From NCBI GenBank assembly GCA_032164245.1, contig JAVMKO010000005.1, positions 57,893,442 to 57,957,441 on the forward strand: DNA of 64,000 nt, given 5' to 3'. This DNA comes from Sternotherus odoratus. Taxonomy: Eukaryota > Chordata > Testudines > Kinosternidae. Positions 45,026 to 57,193 of the stretch are shown piece after piece (within the stretch, counting starts at the first letter, position 1; the number at the start of each line of letters is the position of its first letter). The notes under the pieces are model-generated. The model was not told where the DNA came from. It saw only the letters and a program-made list of their open reading frames with translations, and made no database searches. Both the position numbers and the translations under genes were made by a program.

Positions 45026-47409
45026 CTGGCTCGCCCACTACTTCTGAATCCCAGTCCAGAGATTCTGTACCTGGCACTTATGGTCTGTTTCCCTCAGCCC
45101 TTGCTGCTCCTTCCTGGGATTCTTTCCTACTGTGTCTAGTTACCCCAGTTCTCTGGATGTACTAACTCAAACTCCTTCTTCTCAGGGAGTAACTGTAGGC
45201 TACTCTCTCTAGCCCCAACACATGCCCCTTCTCCCAGGGAGCGACTGCAGCCTACGTCCCTGCATCCCCCATCTGTTGTCAGTTTCCTAGCTTTATAAAC
45301 CGGCCCTGCTGCTCTCCCAGCTGGACTTCATCAGCAAATTAGGCCTTAGCACTCCCTGGCTTTTCTCCAGGAATGCCCTATATGTTAATTATCCTATTGT
45401 ACCCCATCAGGCTTGTGTAAGGTGGACTCCCCATCTCAATGCTTCTGAATACCTGGGGACTTTTTAATGCTTTTGTGTAGTCAGTGTCTACACTAGTCCT
45501 CTGCTGTATGTCATCTCATATCTGCTCACATGGTCATGTGATGCAGGTTACAGAAGTTACAAGTTCTAATATAATTATAGCTAGCAGAGATCTTCTGTTG
45601 TCTTGGAACAAAAAGTGCTGAATTCTAGACCTGATCATGCATCAGAATTTTATGTAGCTGCAGTGACCAGTGGAGGTGACGGAAGTCTGCTGCCATGGAA
45701 TTGTTCAAACTTCTAGAAACAGAGTTGACTGTAAAATTTATTTACCAGATATGATGTTTTTCACTATATTTCTACATCTTGGATTTGGGAGTCTATACTT
45801 TGTGTTATTAGATCAGATTAGAGGATACATAGGACAGGACATGTTAGTAGTGTTACATGTGTCATCTCTACCTTACTAGTGGAATTAGTTAAATTTCTTA
45901 GAATGTATTCTTACCCTGTGGAGGTCACAGATTAAACTAATTTCTCAGTTCCTTTTAGAGAGCAAGCCCCCCACACAAAATTGCTGCACAATAGAAATCA
46001 TCTACACTATGGTAATATTTGCTCTATGTAAAAAGAAGAATCTGCATGGTGAAATGCATTATTATTTCAATAGAGACATGGTGATGTGAACTGTAACCTC
46101 AGAATGTACAATGGCTTCATGGGCTGGTATTCCCAGTTTGATGAAATGCCCTCATATATTGTCACGCACAGTGGAATCTCACATATGAAAGCACTTTATT
46201 TTAAAAATGCCTGGGACAGTCATTGCTTGGCCAAGTAAACTGAAAAGTTCATACTTGTTGGGAGTTTCCTTGTGCTCTTAGGGATCTATCCAAACACTTT
46301 TGAGTAATTCCTTCTGACATTGTCAAATCCATAGGCATAGTGTAAGGGAAATTAGACTTAAATAAATGGGATTTTGTACAGCTCTCTCTCTCTGTCTCTC
46401 CCCACTCCACGCCCCCACCCTCTTTGACACCAAAAGGAACCACAGCAATTTCCGCTATTCCTGTGGCTACGCATTTTGCCTGCTCACGATGGTGGTAGGC
46501 TTGTATACATGCTCACTTCTACAGAATGAGGAACCTTATCAAGCATATCTGTGCCATGAGGATGCATGCGCACCACTGCCCTTCAATGACCGGGGGCTGA
46601 GAGAAGATAAAAGCCCTATTGGTACTTACAGCCAAATGAGATTTTTCGTTTCGTTAAAGCGGTTAGGGACCAACCTGTGTTCCTGAAACAGAAGATACCC
46701 AGTGTGACGTTTGGAAAATGCTTTGGAACTGAAGATCTTTAGAATGTCTTGCATCTATGTAGAGGTTTTGAAATCTATGCACACAGAGGACTCCCTCTAC
46801 CTCTGGAGAGAAAGTCAATCATGAGGTGGAAAGAGACCTTTAACACACAGCAAATTAGAGAGTGGATGGAGGGGGTGGACTGATCAAGGGTGAGCTATTT
46901 CTCTTGGAGAAATACCAGAGGATCCTAATTTCCATGCAGAATGGGCAGGATCTTGGATTTTGCCATGCCCTAAATATTTTCTTCAGAGGAATTATACCAG
47001 GGATGAACTTGCCCCTTAATGTGCTTGAATGACAGCTGTGAAGACTGAAATCTTTTACCCATAGAATAGGTATTGCTGTGACAATGGCAGCCCAAGCATC
47101 TCGTGCACTGTCCTGATAGTCTGCATCACTCCTGACCAGGAAAGACCAACATTCATGATGTTATTAGTTACTCGTTTTGCCCGTTCAAACCTGGGGTTTT
47201 TGTTGTTCGCATCCTTTGCAAAAAAAACAAGGCCGTCAGTTGGGATGGGTTGGGACTTTTGAGATGTGGCCACTCGTACATGAGGAAATGGACTGTGACC
47301 AAAGACCATTGTTTTAGAGGTACTATTCCAATAACTTTCACATGGTAAACTGGATGATACCTGGGAAGGATGAAGGTTTAGACTGAATGTACAAGTTCAA
47401 AACTGTGGG
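45026..47409. other. Intronic DNA with an LTR-like or old-repeat patch
   Basis: From about 45060 to 45430 GC-rich text contains an imperfect direct repeat (cagggagtaactgtaggct at 45184 and cagggagcgactgcagcct at 45235) and ctttataaacc at 45291, which recalls an LTR or its remnant. I cannot define the ends. The rest has no gene; the minus-strand frame at 47055 is discussed among the rejected items. Confidence 0.3.
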
Positions 47410-47417
47410 TCTAGGTA

Positions 47418-47695
47418 CAGCGTTTCTCAAATGTGGCCACCAGGAGCTATTTGTGCAGCCACAGCCTCCTGGCGGTCACTGGGGTGGCAGAGCAGTGTTA
47501 ACAAATTTACACTTTTCACAGAATCAGACTTATTAGCTAGCAAGTCTTTTTAAAAAAATAAATAAATTATGATGTGGACATGTATATGTCCATATTTTTT
47601 TCCCCCTAAAGTTAATTAAGTATTTTAGGAGGAGGGAAACATTGGTGGCCACACTCTGAGGCCACCAAAAAATTTCTTGTGAGAACCCTTCCCTG
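47418..47695. mobile_element. hAT MITE
   Basis: Left end CAGCGTTTCTCAAA, right end complement of CAGGGAAGGGTTCTCACAA. Near-identical flanks (gtctaggt just before, gtctagga at 47696) give a probable 8-bp target duplication with one mismatch, allowing one base of shift. The internal arms gtggccaccagg and gtggccacactctgaggcca also pair. Confidence 0.7.
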
Positions 47696-47703
47696 GTCTA
47701 GGA

Positions 47704-50245
47704 AGTGTGCTTTGGTCATTATCAACAAGCACCACCCCAAATGCCAGAACTTCTAGTAAGCAGAGAGAAATGTGGACTATAGAGAGGTTACTTCCAGTAA
47801 ATACTGGAAGGCAATGTCGAAAATGTAATTCAGCAGCCAGTGACTACTTTGTTTTTCTGGCTCAATAAATAAATAAATAAATAAACATTGCTCAGCCATC
47901 TAATTTCTACCTTCAGCTATGTTTAGCTTTTATGGGTTTTGCCCATCCCCCTGGAATTCATTGTTCTTCCATTCTGGGAAATTGGGTAAATCTTTACTTA
48001 AATTTCATCAGAACAGACCAGCATAATGGTAGATCAAGTTGTTAGAGTCCATGTCCCAGAGCAGCTATTCGGTGCTCTAGAGATTTTGTTAATTGCAGCA
48101 ATGCTTTTCTTTTTTCTTCTTTTCTACCCCCGGTGGTTTTCCCTGAAAGAGTGAAGCAATCCCTGATGGCTAACCAGAAAGTACTAGTCTTGGGAGCAGT
48201 GTTTCAGTTCTCCTAGAATGAAAGAGCAGCAGAATAAATTGTGTTGTGTTTATGGACCATAAAAAATAGTTGGTTACTTTAATTAATTATATATTTTTCT
48301 GGGTTATGTTTAATTCTAGTGACCAAAAAAGGGGGGGAGAGGGATCCAAATCTGTCCACATTTGTGTGTATGTGTGTGGGGTGAAATATGGTTTTGAGGA
48401 GAATGATCAAGTTCTCTGTACTGTTAATGGGTTCTGGGGAATACAAGAAAATGCCTGATGATACAGTGTTGTTTTTATTTTTTAACAAACGTTAAGTTTC
48501 ATGTCAACAAATGTTCCCTTCAAATTTTATTATGCGGCTCCAAAACATGCCTAGTTACATTAAACAAACACAAAGGCATTTCATGTCACAATGCAATCCT
48601 TCTCAATTTTCATTCTTGGTGGACTTGAGATTTACCTTGCTAGGAACGTTTCTGCTGGCTGGGCCCAGGAGGCTCTGACCTCTCTCGGTTTGATATATTG
48701 TCGATGGTCTGGTCCAGCAGGGATATTATCAGAGCAGAGCAAACACAAAACAGCATCTTCAGTTTTTGATAGGTAATTGTTAAATTGTTACTAACATTTG
48801 CTGCTAGTACTAACTCTTTTCCATCTTTTTTGCACTCCTGTTTCGGAGGTCCTCTCTGTGAAACTTTTGTTGCTAGTGGTAACTCTGGTATCTAAATTTT
48901 TTTTTGCCTTTTTTTTTTTTTTTTTTTGCTTCTGTTCCTGTTGCAATACCCAACTTCTGTGAGCCTGTAGCCAAAGAGGACCTGGGTGAACCTGTCCAAC
49001 CCAGTTGGGGTTTTATTTGTAACTTACTGGCCAGCAAGACAGCCTATATAGCCATAATACAAAGGTGCTGTATTGACATCCCTCGAGACTGGGGCCCTTA
49101 CCAACAGAACACAGGTCGCACAGGTGTTGGCATCCGCAGAAGTTTCTCTGTGCCACTTCCAGTGTGCCTATGGTCCATCCTCACCTGCTGAGAGGTCAGA
49201 TTGGTCTTTGTAGTCATTCCATCCTTAATCACACCACTAAGCCTACCCATGGGGGGCCTCAGCTGTAGTGTTCAGACACTGAGCAGGCTGCTCTCTGGAG
49301 AGAAAACGCAGTGCTCTCATTAAGTAGGCAGCTAGTCTGCTCAGTCTAGTCTACTGCTTAGGGTTCTGGGAGGCCACTCTGTTGAGAAATCTGTTGAGAA
49401 TGGTAAAAACATTTAGTCATTTCAGACCTGACTACAGATCTGAACATTAGGTGAAGGGTGTCTTGTTGTTCGGATATCAGTCCCATTCCTTGTGCTCTTC
49501 CCCTCTTAAAGGGACCTATTGCCTCAACAGACACTTCATTCCAATGCATAGAAACGTCCAGTTAATTTACTCAAAATAGCTTTTGTTCTCTCTTGGAAAT
49601 GGGACCACGGATTGGAGAAATGAGTTCCTTGTCATTTTAGGCATTTGCAAGTTTCCCAAGGAGTTTCTTTTGATAGTAGTGGCGTTAGCTGAGTGATCAG
49701 GGTTACTAGTTAGAGATGGCTCATTTGCTTGTAGCTGTCCCTGTGCGGATTAGCATTTCTTGCCTGCAAACTACAGTATATTCATAATAAGCCACTGGAT
49801 CAGTGGACTTTGCTGTGGAACTGTCAATGTTTGTGCTAGCTGATCTGTCTACATGGCAGTGTGCAAAGCCTCTGAGAATGCTCCAGCAGGTCTGTCAGCT
49901 CCTGTTCCCTAGGAACACACATTTAAGTTGTTTTGCCTTTAATTTTGTATTATTACTTCTTGCTGTTCTAAACTGCAATGTCTATCTTTCCCACTACCCT
50001 CTCTAAATATAACAAGCCTGACAAAGTTTTTGATGCTTGGGCTTAGATGGAATTTAGGGGAGCCGATATAATATAAGCATGCAGCAGGGCGATTGCTTGA
50101 AACTGGATTTGTACAGATACTGTATTTAGCCTGGGGAAACCAGTCATTTCAGCCGGTGGGCCAGAGGTGAGGCAAAGAATGTGAAGCCACTGGTGCAAAC
50201 AACAGGTCATGTGCATTAAGTTTACTGTACTGGCCAATGATCAGG
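47704..50245. other. Intronic DNA with simple repeats
   Basis: (AATA)n at 47864-47884 and a T19 run at 48909-48927. No gene or exon is supported. Confidence 0.45.
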
Positions 50246-50253
50246 GTCTAGAG

Positions 50254-51164
50254 CAGGGTGGGCAAACTATGGCCCGCGGGCTACATGTGGCCTGCCAGCT
50301 CTTTTTACCCGGCCCACGAGCTTAAGCCGTGGGGTGCCGGGCGAGTGCAGCAAGCCACGTGGCCCCACGCTTCCAAGCCGGGGCGCTGGGGGCCAGCTGA
50401 GTGCCTCCTGCTGCGGGGCCCAGTGCTCCTGCACCGGGAGCCCCACAGGCTGCAGGGCTGGGGCGTCAGAAGTGCCGCCAGCCGTGGGGCCGTGCGTTCC
50501 TGGGCCGCAGGTCCGGGCCGAGCGTCACCTGCTGCCACGGGGCCCCGCACTCCCGGACCGGGGCTCTGGGCTGAGCGCCGCCAGCCGCAGCTCCTGCGCC
50601 GGGAGCACCACAAGCCGCGAAGCTGTGGGCCCGGGGCGGCGGGAGTACCGCCAGCCACGTGCCCCATGCTTATGGGCCGAAGCTGACCGAGCACCGCCAG
50701 CCGCGGGGCCCCGTGCCCGGCTGAACATGGTAAGCTGGGGTGGGGGCTTAGGTAGTGGGGTCCCGGAGTGTGGTTGTTGGGGGACGAGGGGGCTCAGGCG
50801 GTGGGTTCCTGGGTGGTGGTGGTTAGGGTGGGGGGTCTCAGGAGGAGACAGGGAATAAAGAGCAGGGGGGCTTTGATAAGGGGTGGGGTCCCAGGGGTGG
50901 TGGTTAGGGGTTGGGTGGGGGTTCAGAGAACAAAGAGCAGGGGGGCTTAGATAGGGGGTTGGGTCCTGAGGGGGCAGTTAGAGTGGCGGTGTCTTCAGAG
51001 AGGGCAATCAGGAACGGGGGGTTGGATGGCTTGGGGATTCTGAGGGGGGCAGTCGTGGCGGGAAGTGAGTGTGGGTTGGATAGGGGGCAGGGCCATGTTG
51101 TTTGGCCTCCGCATGATTTTGAAACCTGATGTGGCCCTTGGGCCAAAAAGTTTGCCCTCCCCTG
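50254..51164 (+). mobile_element. Non-autonomous hAT element, GC-rich family, complete
   Basis: Begins CAGGGTGGGCAAACTATGGC and ends with the complement of CAGGGGAGGGCAAACT. The flanking duplication is gtctagag at 50246-50253 and gtgtacag at 51165-51172 (6 of 8). The left half is very GC-rich; the right half has G-rich tandem-like text (ggggtcctgagg, ggggcagttaga, ggggcttagat). gatgtggcccttgggcc precedes the right end. Same family and orientation as the 173 copy. Confidence 0.88.
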
Positions 51165-51172
51165 GTGTACAG

Positions 51173-54100
51173 ATTTAAAGACATGTTACATTTGTTTAGA
51201 GATGTAATACTGTTCTGTCCCTCTGATCCCACTCGTCTGTGGTTCCCCATCCCAACCCCACACAGGTCAGATCACAGTGCTGTGCACTCCACAGACAACC
51301 CTACCACCTTTGCTTTTGTAATCGGGCTGCAGATGTGCTTGATGATTGAATAATTTCTGCGCACCAGCGCTCCTCCTCCCAAAGGAGTCCAGCCGGCTTA
51401 CTTATGCAAGCTGTCATGTCGTCTTTTTTTTTTTCTCCCAAAAAGCGTGTGTGGATTTGTGTTTTGTGTGTGTGTGTGTGTGCGCGCCTGTCTGTAATAG
51501 ACCATGTATATAAGCATGTTCTCAAGCACAGGGCTGCGGAAAAAGCTCTCTTAACCCAACATAACTGCCAGCACTCACAGTTCAAGCCACCATAAATTAA
51601 ATAAATCCACTCCCACCCCTCACTGAAGCTGTGCGTATTGGCAGCATGCACACAAACTCTCCCTCTCTCTTGCTTTCTCTCCGTCAAAGATGATAGAAAG
51701 TCTTTGGGGGATTATTGCACATTTGTAGAGCAACAATGGAAAGCAGTACTGCACAAATATCTATTCTTCCTCACCCAGCATAACAAACGCTGCTTTGTCT
51801 CACATCTGGCCCTTTTTAATAGCTCAAAGCCAAAAGCAGTAGCTATTTAGCAGCTTATGGTAAATAAAGCTTTATTAAAACTATTTCCTTTTTCAAGTGT
51901 TTAATGATTAAATGGCCTTTCACCTGACATTTCATGCTTCTCATTTTTTGAAGTACTGATCTAGCAAGGGAAATAAAATAGTTGTCATGGATGGATATTA
52001 AACTTCTCGCAGTTTTATTCTCGAGATAAAAACAATGTTTAAGTGCATTTTTGAATTTCTTTTGGAAAAGCAGTTTTTAAAACCGCTGTTCTAATGATTT
52101 TGTGTATATGTGTGTGCATAAAGCATTATATATTATATCTTATTTCTAGGTGTCTATGCCCAAAGGTCTATTTGTCATCATCTTTTTGTTACGATACCTA
52201 AGGACATTAGCATAAGTACCTAAAAATGAATTTAATATATAATCTCTGTGTATACGCCACCCCCCTCTTCAATCCTGTCCCCCAGCCCCACATTTCTAGG
52301 TCAGGAAGTAACTTTGTTTTTAAATATGCTTTTTAAGAAAAATATGATAGTTTATTTAAAATGTTTATATTCTCGAGCAATAGTTTATAAAATATTTAGT
52401 AAGGAAAGTGGTTTCTTTTAGTGTCTTTCAGAAAGAAACAGAAATACCTGAGCACTCAAAAAGTCCTACTTGGTCTGTGATTCGAAAGTATGTTTTGAAC
52501 CTATAGAATGCATTATTTAATCCCAGTGCTTAAGAGTGATGGTTGTATTGGAGTAATACGGTGTTTAAAATGTTGGAAAATATTCTGAGATCTAACTATT
52601 GTTAAAACTGGATAGATTAAAATATGGTATCCAGGACCATTTCCAGTATTTAGCATGCCAGTGGTTTTCTGCCCTGTTTCCCCTCCCTGAATTTTGGGGG
52701 AGCATATTGCTATGAAAGGAAAGTGCAATGGATATTTTTTAACCAGTAAATAATTGAGTTTAGGATTCTTTTTTCCCTTTCTCCTATTTATGTTGAATTG
52801 TTGTAACAAATTTATATTAAACGGTACATGCTGTCAGAACCTGTTTGGTATTTAGTCTTGACATTAACGCATTTGATCAAACAGCAGTGTTCTCTCTCTG
52901 CATCTCCAAAGGCAGCCCTTTTTGAGAATAGCTGTCACTGAGTATGACTGCAACTCCTTAGCTCTCTATTTGCAAGCTCTGGAGGTGTGAAAGATGGCAG
53001 CGAATGGGGAGATGGTTAATCAATAACCACAAGGTCAGACAGACAGTGTCAGTTTTAGTGCTCCCTGTTAGGAAGCAGCAGCAAAGGATTTGTAGGGGCT
53101 TGTAAAGGCTTAAAGAAACACAAGACTGCTGTGTGAGAAAGGAATGGAGCTTTCTCTGCTTTAGTAGAAAAGGGAGACATCTGCTGGCTTGTCTAGGAGA
53201 GGGGGAAAATAAGTCCAGTACTTTTGTTATTCAGGATAGACCTACAACCTCACTTCAACCCAGCTAACCAACAGGAAGGTTCTTTAAGTACTTTGAAATG
53301 AAATAATTTAATTTAGCATTGTTCTTCTTATTAATATAGTTGTATACTACAAGCCAACATATGTAGTAGCAATATAGGATATGTGTGCATATAAAGTGCA
53401 TGTCATTTCAAGGCATATTTCAGTACATAGAGTACTTTGATATTTGAACAGCAAATGTTGTAAAATCATGAATGGTGCTAAATCCTCCATGCTTACATGT
53501 GTCCATCTTAATATGTAATTATCTTCCTTGGCCAAGTTTTTGTGCAGAAACTAAACTCCTTTTGTATAGGTGAAGCACTCAGTTGGCTGCTCTCTGGAGA
53601 AAGATGGTATGTTAGGTAAATTAATTGTTTTTAACCCCCTGATGTGTTAATGGTACAATACAAATGTCTCATCTTAATCATCCCTGTGTTAAACTCCAAC
53701 ACCATGGCTTGAGCCACTTCTTTGCTGCTGACTTAATTGATTAATTAGCCAATGTAATCCCCTCCCACCCTGTTCATAGCCTGGTTTGTAGCCTGATCAA
53801 AGACACTTATTAGATTAAAAAAATTCTCAGCTCTCTCTTATGACTCTCAGCATATTAGAGACATATAACAAATTATTCCATCGTGTCTGATTGAATAAAC
53901 AGCATCAGAAGTACATAGCAACAGCATTCACCAGCCAATATTAAGGGGAGACAGGGTTATTTTAAGTGTATTGTAGAATTCTTGCTTTGGAAATTGTTTT
54001 CTTTCCCTTCCTCGCACCTCGTTAAGGTTAAAACAAAGACATGAACTACACCACACCAGTATGATTTCTTTTCTCAATAAATTTCCCACTTCGATCGACT

Positions 54101-55369
54101 GGTTCCAAGTGGCTCCAAGTCCGACCCTTTTATTGATAACAAACATGATTTACCAGATGGTGGCTGCTACTGTGCATCTTCCTTATACCGTCAACTTGTA
54201 AAATTGAAATCAAGTATCTTGGCCCACTGAGCTCTCTCACCTGGCAAGGTCTTTAGGCCCTTGTTCTTTGCCCCACAGCAGTTATTTTCTCTCCCTTTTA
54301 GATGTAGCTGTTCCTAGCACATACTTTGTTGTGGATGTTCTTTTACCTCTTGGAGAGCAGAAGGGATAAAAATCAATAGATGAGAAACAGTGAGTTAAGA
54401 GGAATGCACTCCTGCCAAACTTCTTCTCCTTTATCTTGTTATCTATTTGTAACTCCATCTTTAATTTTTAAAACATTAAATTTAAATTCAGGTAATTACT
54501 TTTTGTTCACGGTTATTACTCCACTCTACTTATTTATTTATTTTATTTATGTTACCACTAATCTCATGAGTCTAAAAACGCCATCTCATTTGTCAGTGAT
54601 GTTCTAATCAACTGTTAGGTAATTACACGAATTAAGTAATTAAATTACAAAATGGCGTATTATTTATTACCCATCATACATACTGACACATTGTTTACTT
54701 TTGAGACAGGTTCTATTCCTCTAGTTCTGCCTGTATGTTGAAGGATCTCCCATCTACTTGCCAAAACTAATCAGTTAGTCATTGTTTACAAATTGATCTC
54801 TTTAGTTTATATGCTGGGCCTATACGAGCGTAATGGTTCCCAGACTGTGTTTCCAAGTATTATCTTAGCCTCTGTGGTCTAGAAATCAGGCAGAAACTTA
54901 CTAATAGGCTTTTTTGTGACATCCCCACTAACTTCTACCTTCATTGATCAGGCATGAGCAATTTCCTATGGTATTTCAGTACTACTTCCATCTCAAAACC
55001 AGAAAGTGGAGAGAGATGAAAGTGTGTATGGGCACAAGCACTGAGTGAAGAAGGGACCAAAGTTTTGATAACCTCTCTAAAAGTTTGGACTCCGGTTTTA
55101 GCTGCTGACTTGGGTCTGCTCTTATTTTATGCAATCCTGTTTGTCTACTCTTTGTTGTCCAGTACAGTAGTGTACACATTGGACAACATAAAGTCCTTTG
55201 TTTAGGAGCTTTGTGTGTATGTGTAGAATAGCTGCTTTGTATCTATGTATACAGTAAGGAATTTGATCAGCAACTTGAGTGCTTATGAAAGTGAGTGGTG
55301 GACAACACGTATTAGTGCCAGCGGTAAGGCAAAATCTGTGTGAACTTCCTCCCACCAATTTGCCGGCGA
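51173..55369. other. Repeat-poor intronic block, candidate regulatory DNA
   Basis: I recognise no transposon ends over 4.2 kb apart from short simple repeats (TG at 51465, a T run at 51424). Stretches at 51700-52100 and 53640-54160 are rich in AT homeodomain-type sites (ttaattgattaattag at 53734) and contain a TCF/LEF-like atcaaag at 53797. The motifs alone are weak evidence. No exon is supported. Confidence 0.3.
51465..51484. repeat. (TG)n microsatellite
   Basis: Short TG run leading into gcgcgc. Confidence 0.85.
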
Positions 55370-55556
55370 GCTTCATACCTGGGACCAGGAGTCTCAGGAA
55401 TTCTACTCTTAGATGCTATTGGCTCTCCACATAGCAATGGGCAAGTCAATCATCTCTGATTGTTTTTGCCACCTGTAAAATATGGCTGACATGTACCTAT
55501 CTTACATGGGTGTTGTGAGTTTTCATGGATATAAAGTGCCAAATACAATATTTTTG
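55370..55556 (+). mobile_element. MIR/CORE-SINE copy
   Basis: gggcaagtcaatcatct, gccacctgtaaaatatggct and gtacctatcttacatgggtg follow the sense strand of MIR-like SINEs (…GGGCAAGTCA…CTGTAAAATGG…). Diverged. Confidence 0.65.
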
Positions 55557-56667
55557 CACCTACTTGGCACCCTAGTCATTCTAGAGGTCACCAGTCAGCA
55601 GTTCTCAGTTATGTCACAAATGGCATGCAATTTTGAAGTTTGAATCTCTTGTGACTGATTTAAAAGCAGTTCATGTCATAATCTGCCATATGAAGTAAAG
55701 ATTGTAAAAAAAAAATCACGATTTTTTTTTCAAAACAACCATTCTTTTTAATTTAAAAAATGTCAAAATTTTGAAATATGTGACTTTTAAAATGTTTCAA
55801 AGTGCTCTAAAACTGATTAAAAACTTGAACTTTTTTTTTACTGAAATGTTTTTTGAAAATATTTTTGGTTGAAAATAAAACTTTAGACAAAGCATTAAGT
55901 GAAAACTCAAAATGTGGGGAATTTCAACCAATATGACAGACTATAACAGCAAGATGTGAAATTCTTTTTTCCATTTTTTCTATTATCTACTACATAATCC
56001 CTACTTAAGAGCATACTTGTAACTGTAGTTCACTAGAGAAAGATTCAATACATTTAAGGTTTAAAAAAATCATTGTCTAATAGGTCAATACATCTGTTCC
56101 TTTAAAAAAAAAATTCCCCCTTTTGAGGCATCATAAATATGTAAATGAGATATATTTAATTACTGCCTGGGGCTATAAACTCACATGCTTGCGGGGAGGG
56201 AAGGCAAGAATAATGTACATAATATTTTCTTTAAAAGAGGGCAGGTCTATGCCTCAGAAACACAACAGGAGAATACACTCTCCATGCACAGAACAATATA
56301 ACCAAAGGGGAACAGAAACGGTTCTTTTCATCCTTGTAGATGGAGTTAGCATGTAAAACAGTAGTAATTTGTGTGTGTGTACGTGAGAGAGAGAGAGATT
56401 TTGTTGTTTTTTAAGGCACCAAGTAAGCTTCCTCTTCCCCACAGTTCTTTGATGCCCTTTAATCCTGATCAGCAGCCCCCGCTGCTGTCCCTCTGAGCAG
56501 AGGCTGCTTGTTGTGCCGAATCCTGCTATGGTTTGCTAATGTTGATGTACAAGAGACTAGAATGAGACCTAACAAAGTCTTTTTCACTTGTGATCCAATA
56601 CAGCACTTAACTAAATAATAGGCTAGTCCCATTCTACTCTGTTGAGCTTGCCCTCATTTAAACATGG
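55557..56667. other. Intronic DNA
   Basis: AAAATTTT-rich text at 55700-55930, likely an old dispersed repeat, and a GT/GA run at 56371-56398. No exon is seen. Confidence 0.4.
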
Positions 56668-57193
56668 TGTGACAGATCGCTCTCTCACCCCTTGTCAGGA
56701 ACAGGCAGGAAACCCTTTTTTGCTCCAACAGTGCTCTTTAATTTACAGTGCAGGACCCCACCACCAATATATACAGCTTAAAACAGTTCTTCAACTTACA
56801 GTTTACAACTTTATCAACCTCTACAGTTTACAGCTCTTAATAGCTCCACAGGTTCTGGCTCTACAAACTCTATATAGTTGTATATAATACAAACACAGCT
56901 CTTGATAGCTCAGACAACACACACAGTTCTTGATAGCTCAGACAACACACACTCACACAGCTCTTGATAGCTCCACACAAACTCACACAGCTCTTGATAG
57001 CTCAGACACCACCACCCTGGGCTTCCTTCCTGGCAGCCTTATATCCCCCAGAGGAGGCCGCCAGGTGCAACCCATGCAGGTTGATTGGCCTACAGGCCAG
57101 ATGGCTAATTAGCCTTCCTGCGAGGAAGGTTTGCAGAGGGCTTCTGCTCCCTCTTAAAGGGGCAGCAGGCTGGGTCAAGCCCACCCTGCCACA
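56668..57193 (-). mobile_element. Solo LTR
   Basis: The ends are TG...CA in both directions (TGTGACAG at the left, complement TGTGGCAG at the right) with a 4-bp duplication atgg at 56664-56667 and 57194-57197. On the minus strand a TATA-like motif (gatataagg, at about 57040) lies after a CAAT-like gccaatcaacc (about 57086), as in a promoter. No internal retroviral genes adjoin it, so it is probably a recombined solo LTR; gypsy-type or retroviral origin is not resolved. Confidence 0.65.
56893..57010. repeat. Tandem repeat within the LTR
   Basis: Four units of about 28-33 bp, each with cttgatagctc followed by an acacac-type stretch (at about 56901, 56930, 56963, 56994). Confidence 0.85.

Noticed and set aside
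46900..47309. Minus-strand frames that read fairly open (84 codons from 47309, then a shifted frame towards 46900)
   Set aside because: I considered a processed pseudogene, but no family was recognised and there is no poly-A tail or splice signal. A translated search would decide.
50258..50858. Open frames of 129-174 codons
   Set aside because: Inside the GC-rich half of the hAT element at 50254; overlapping in several frames, with no recognisable domain.
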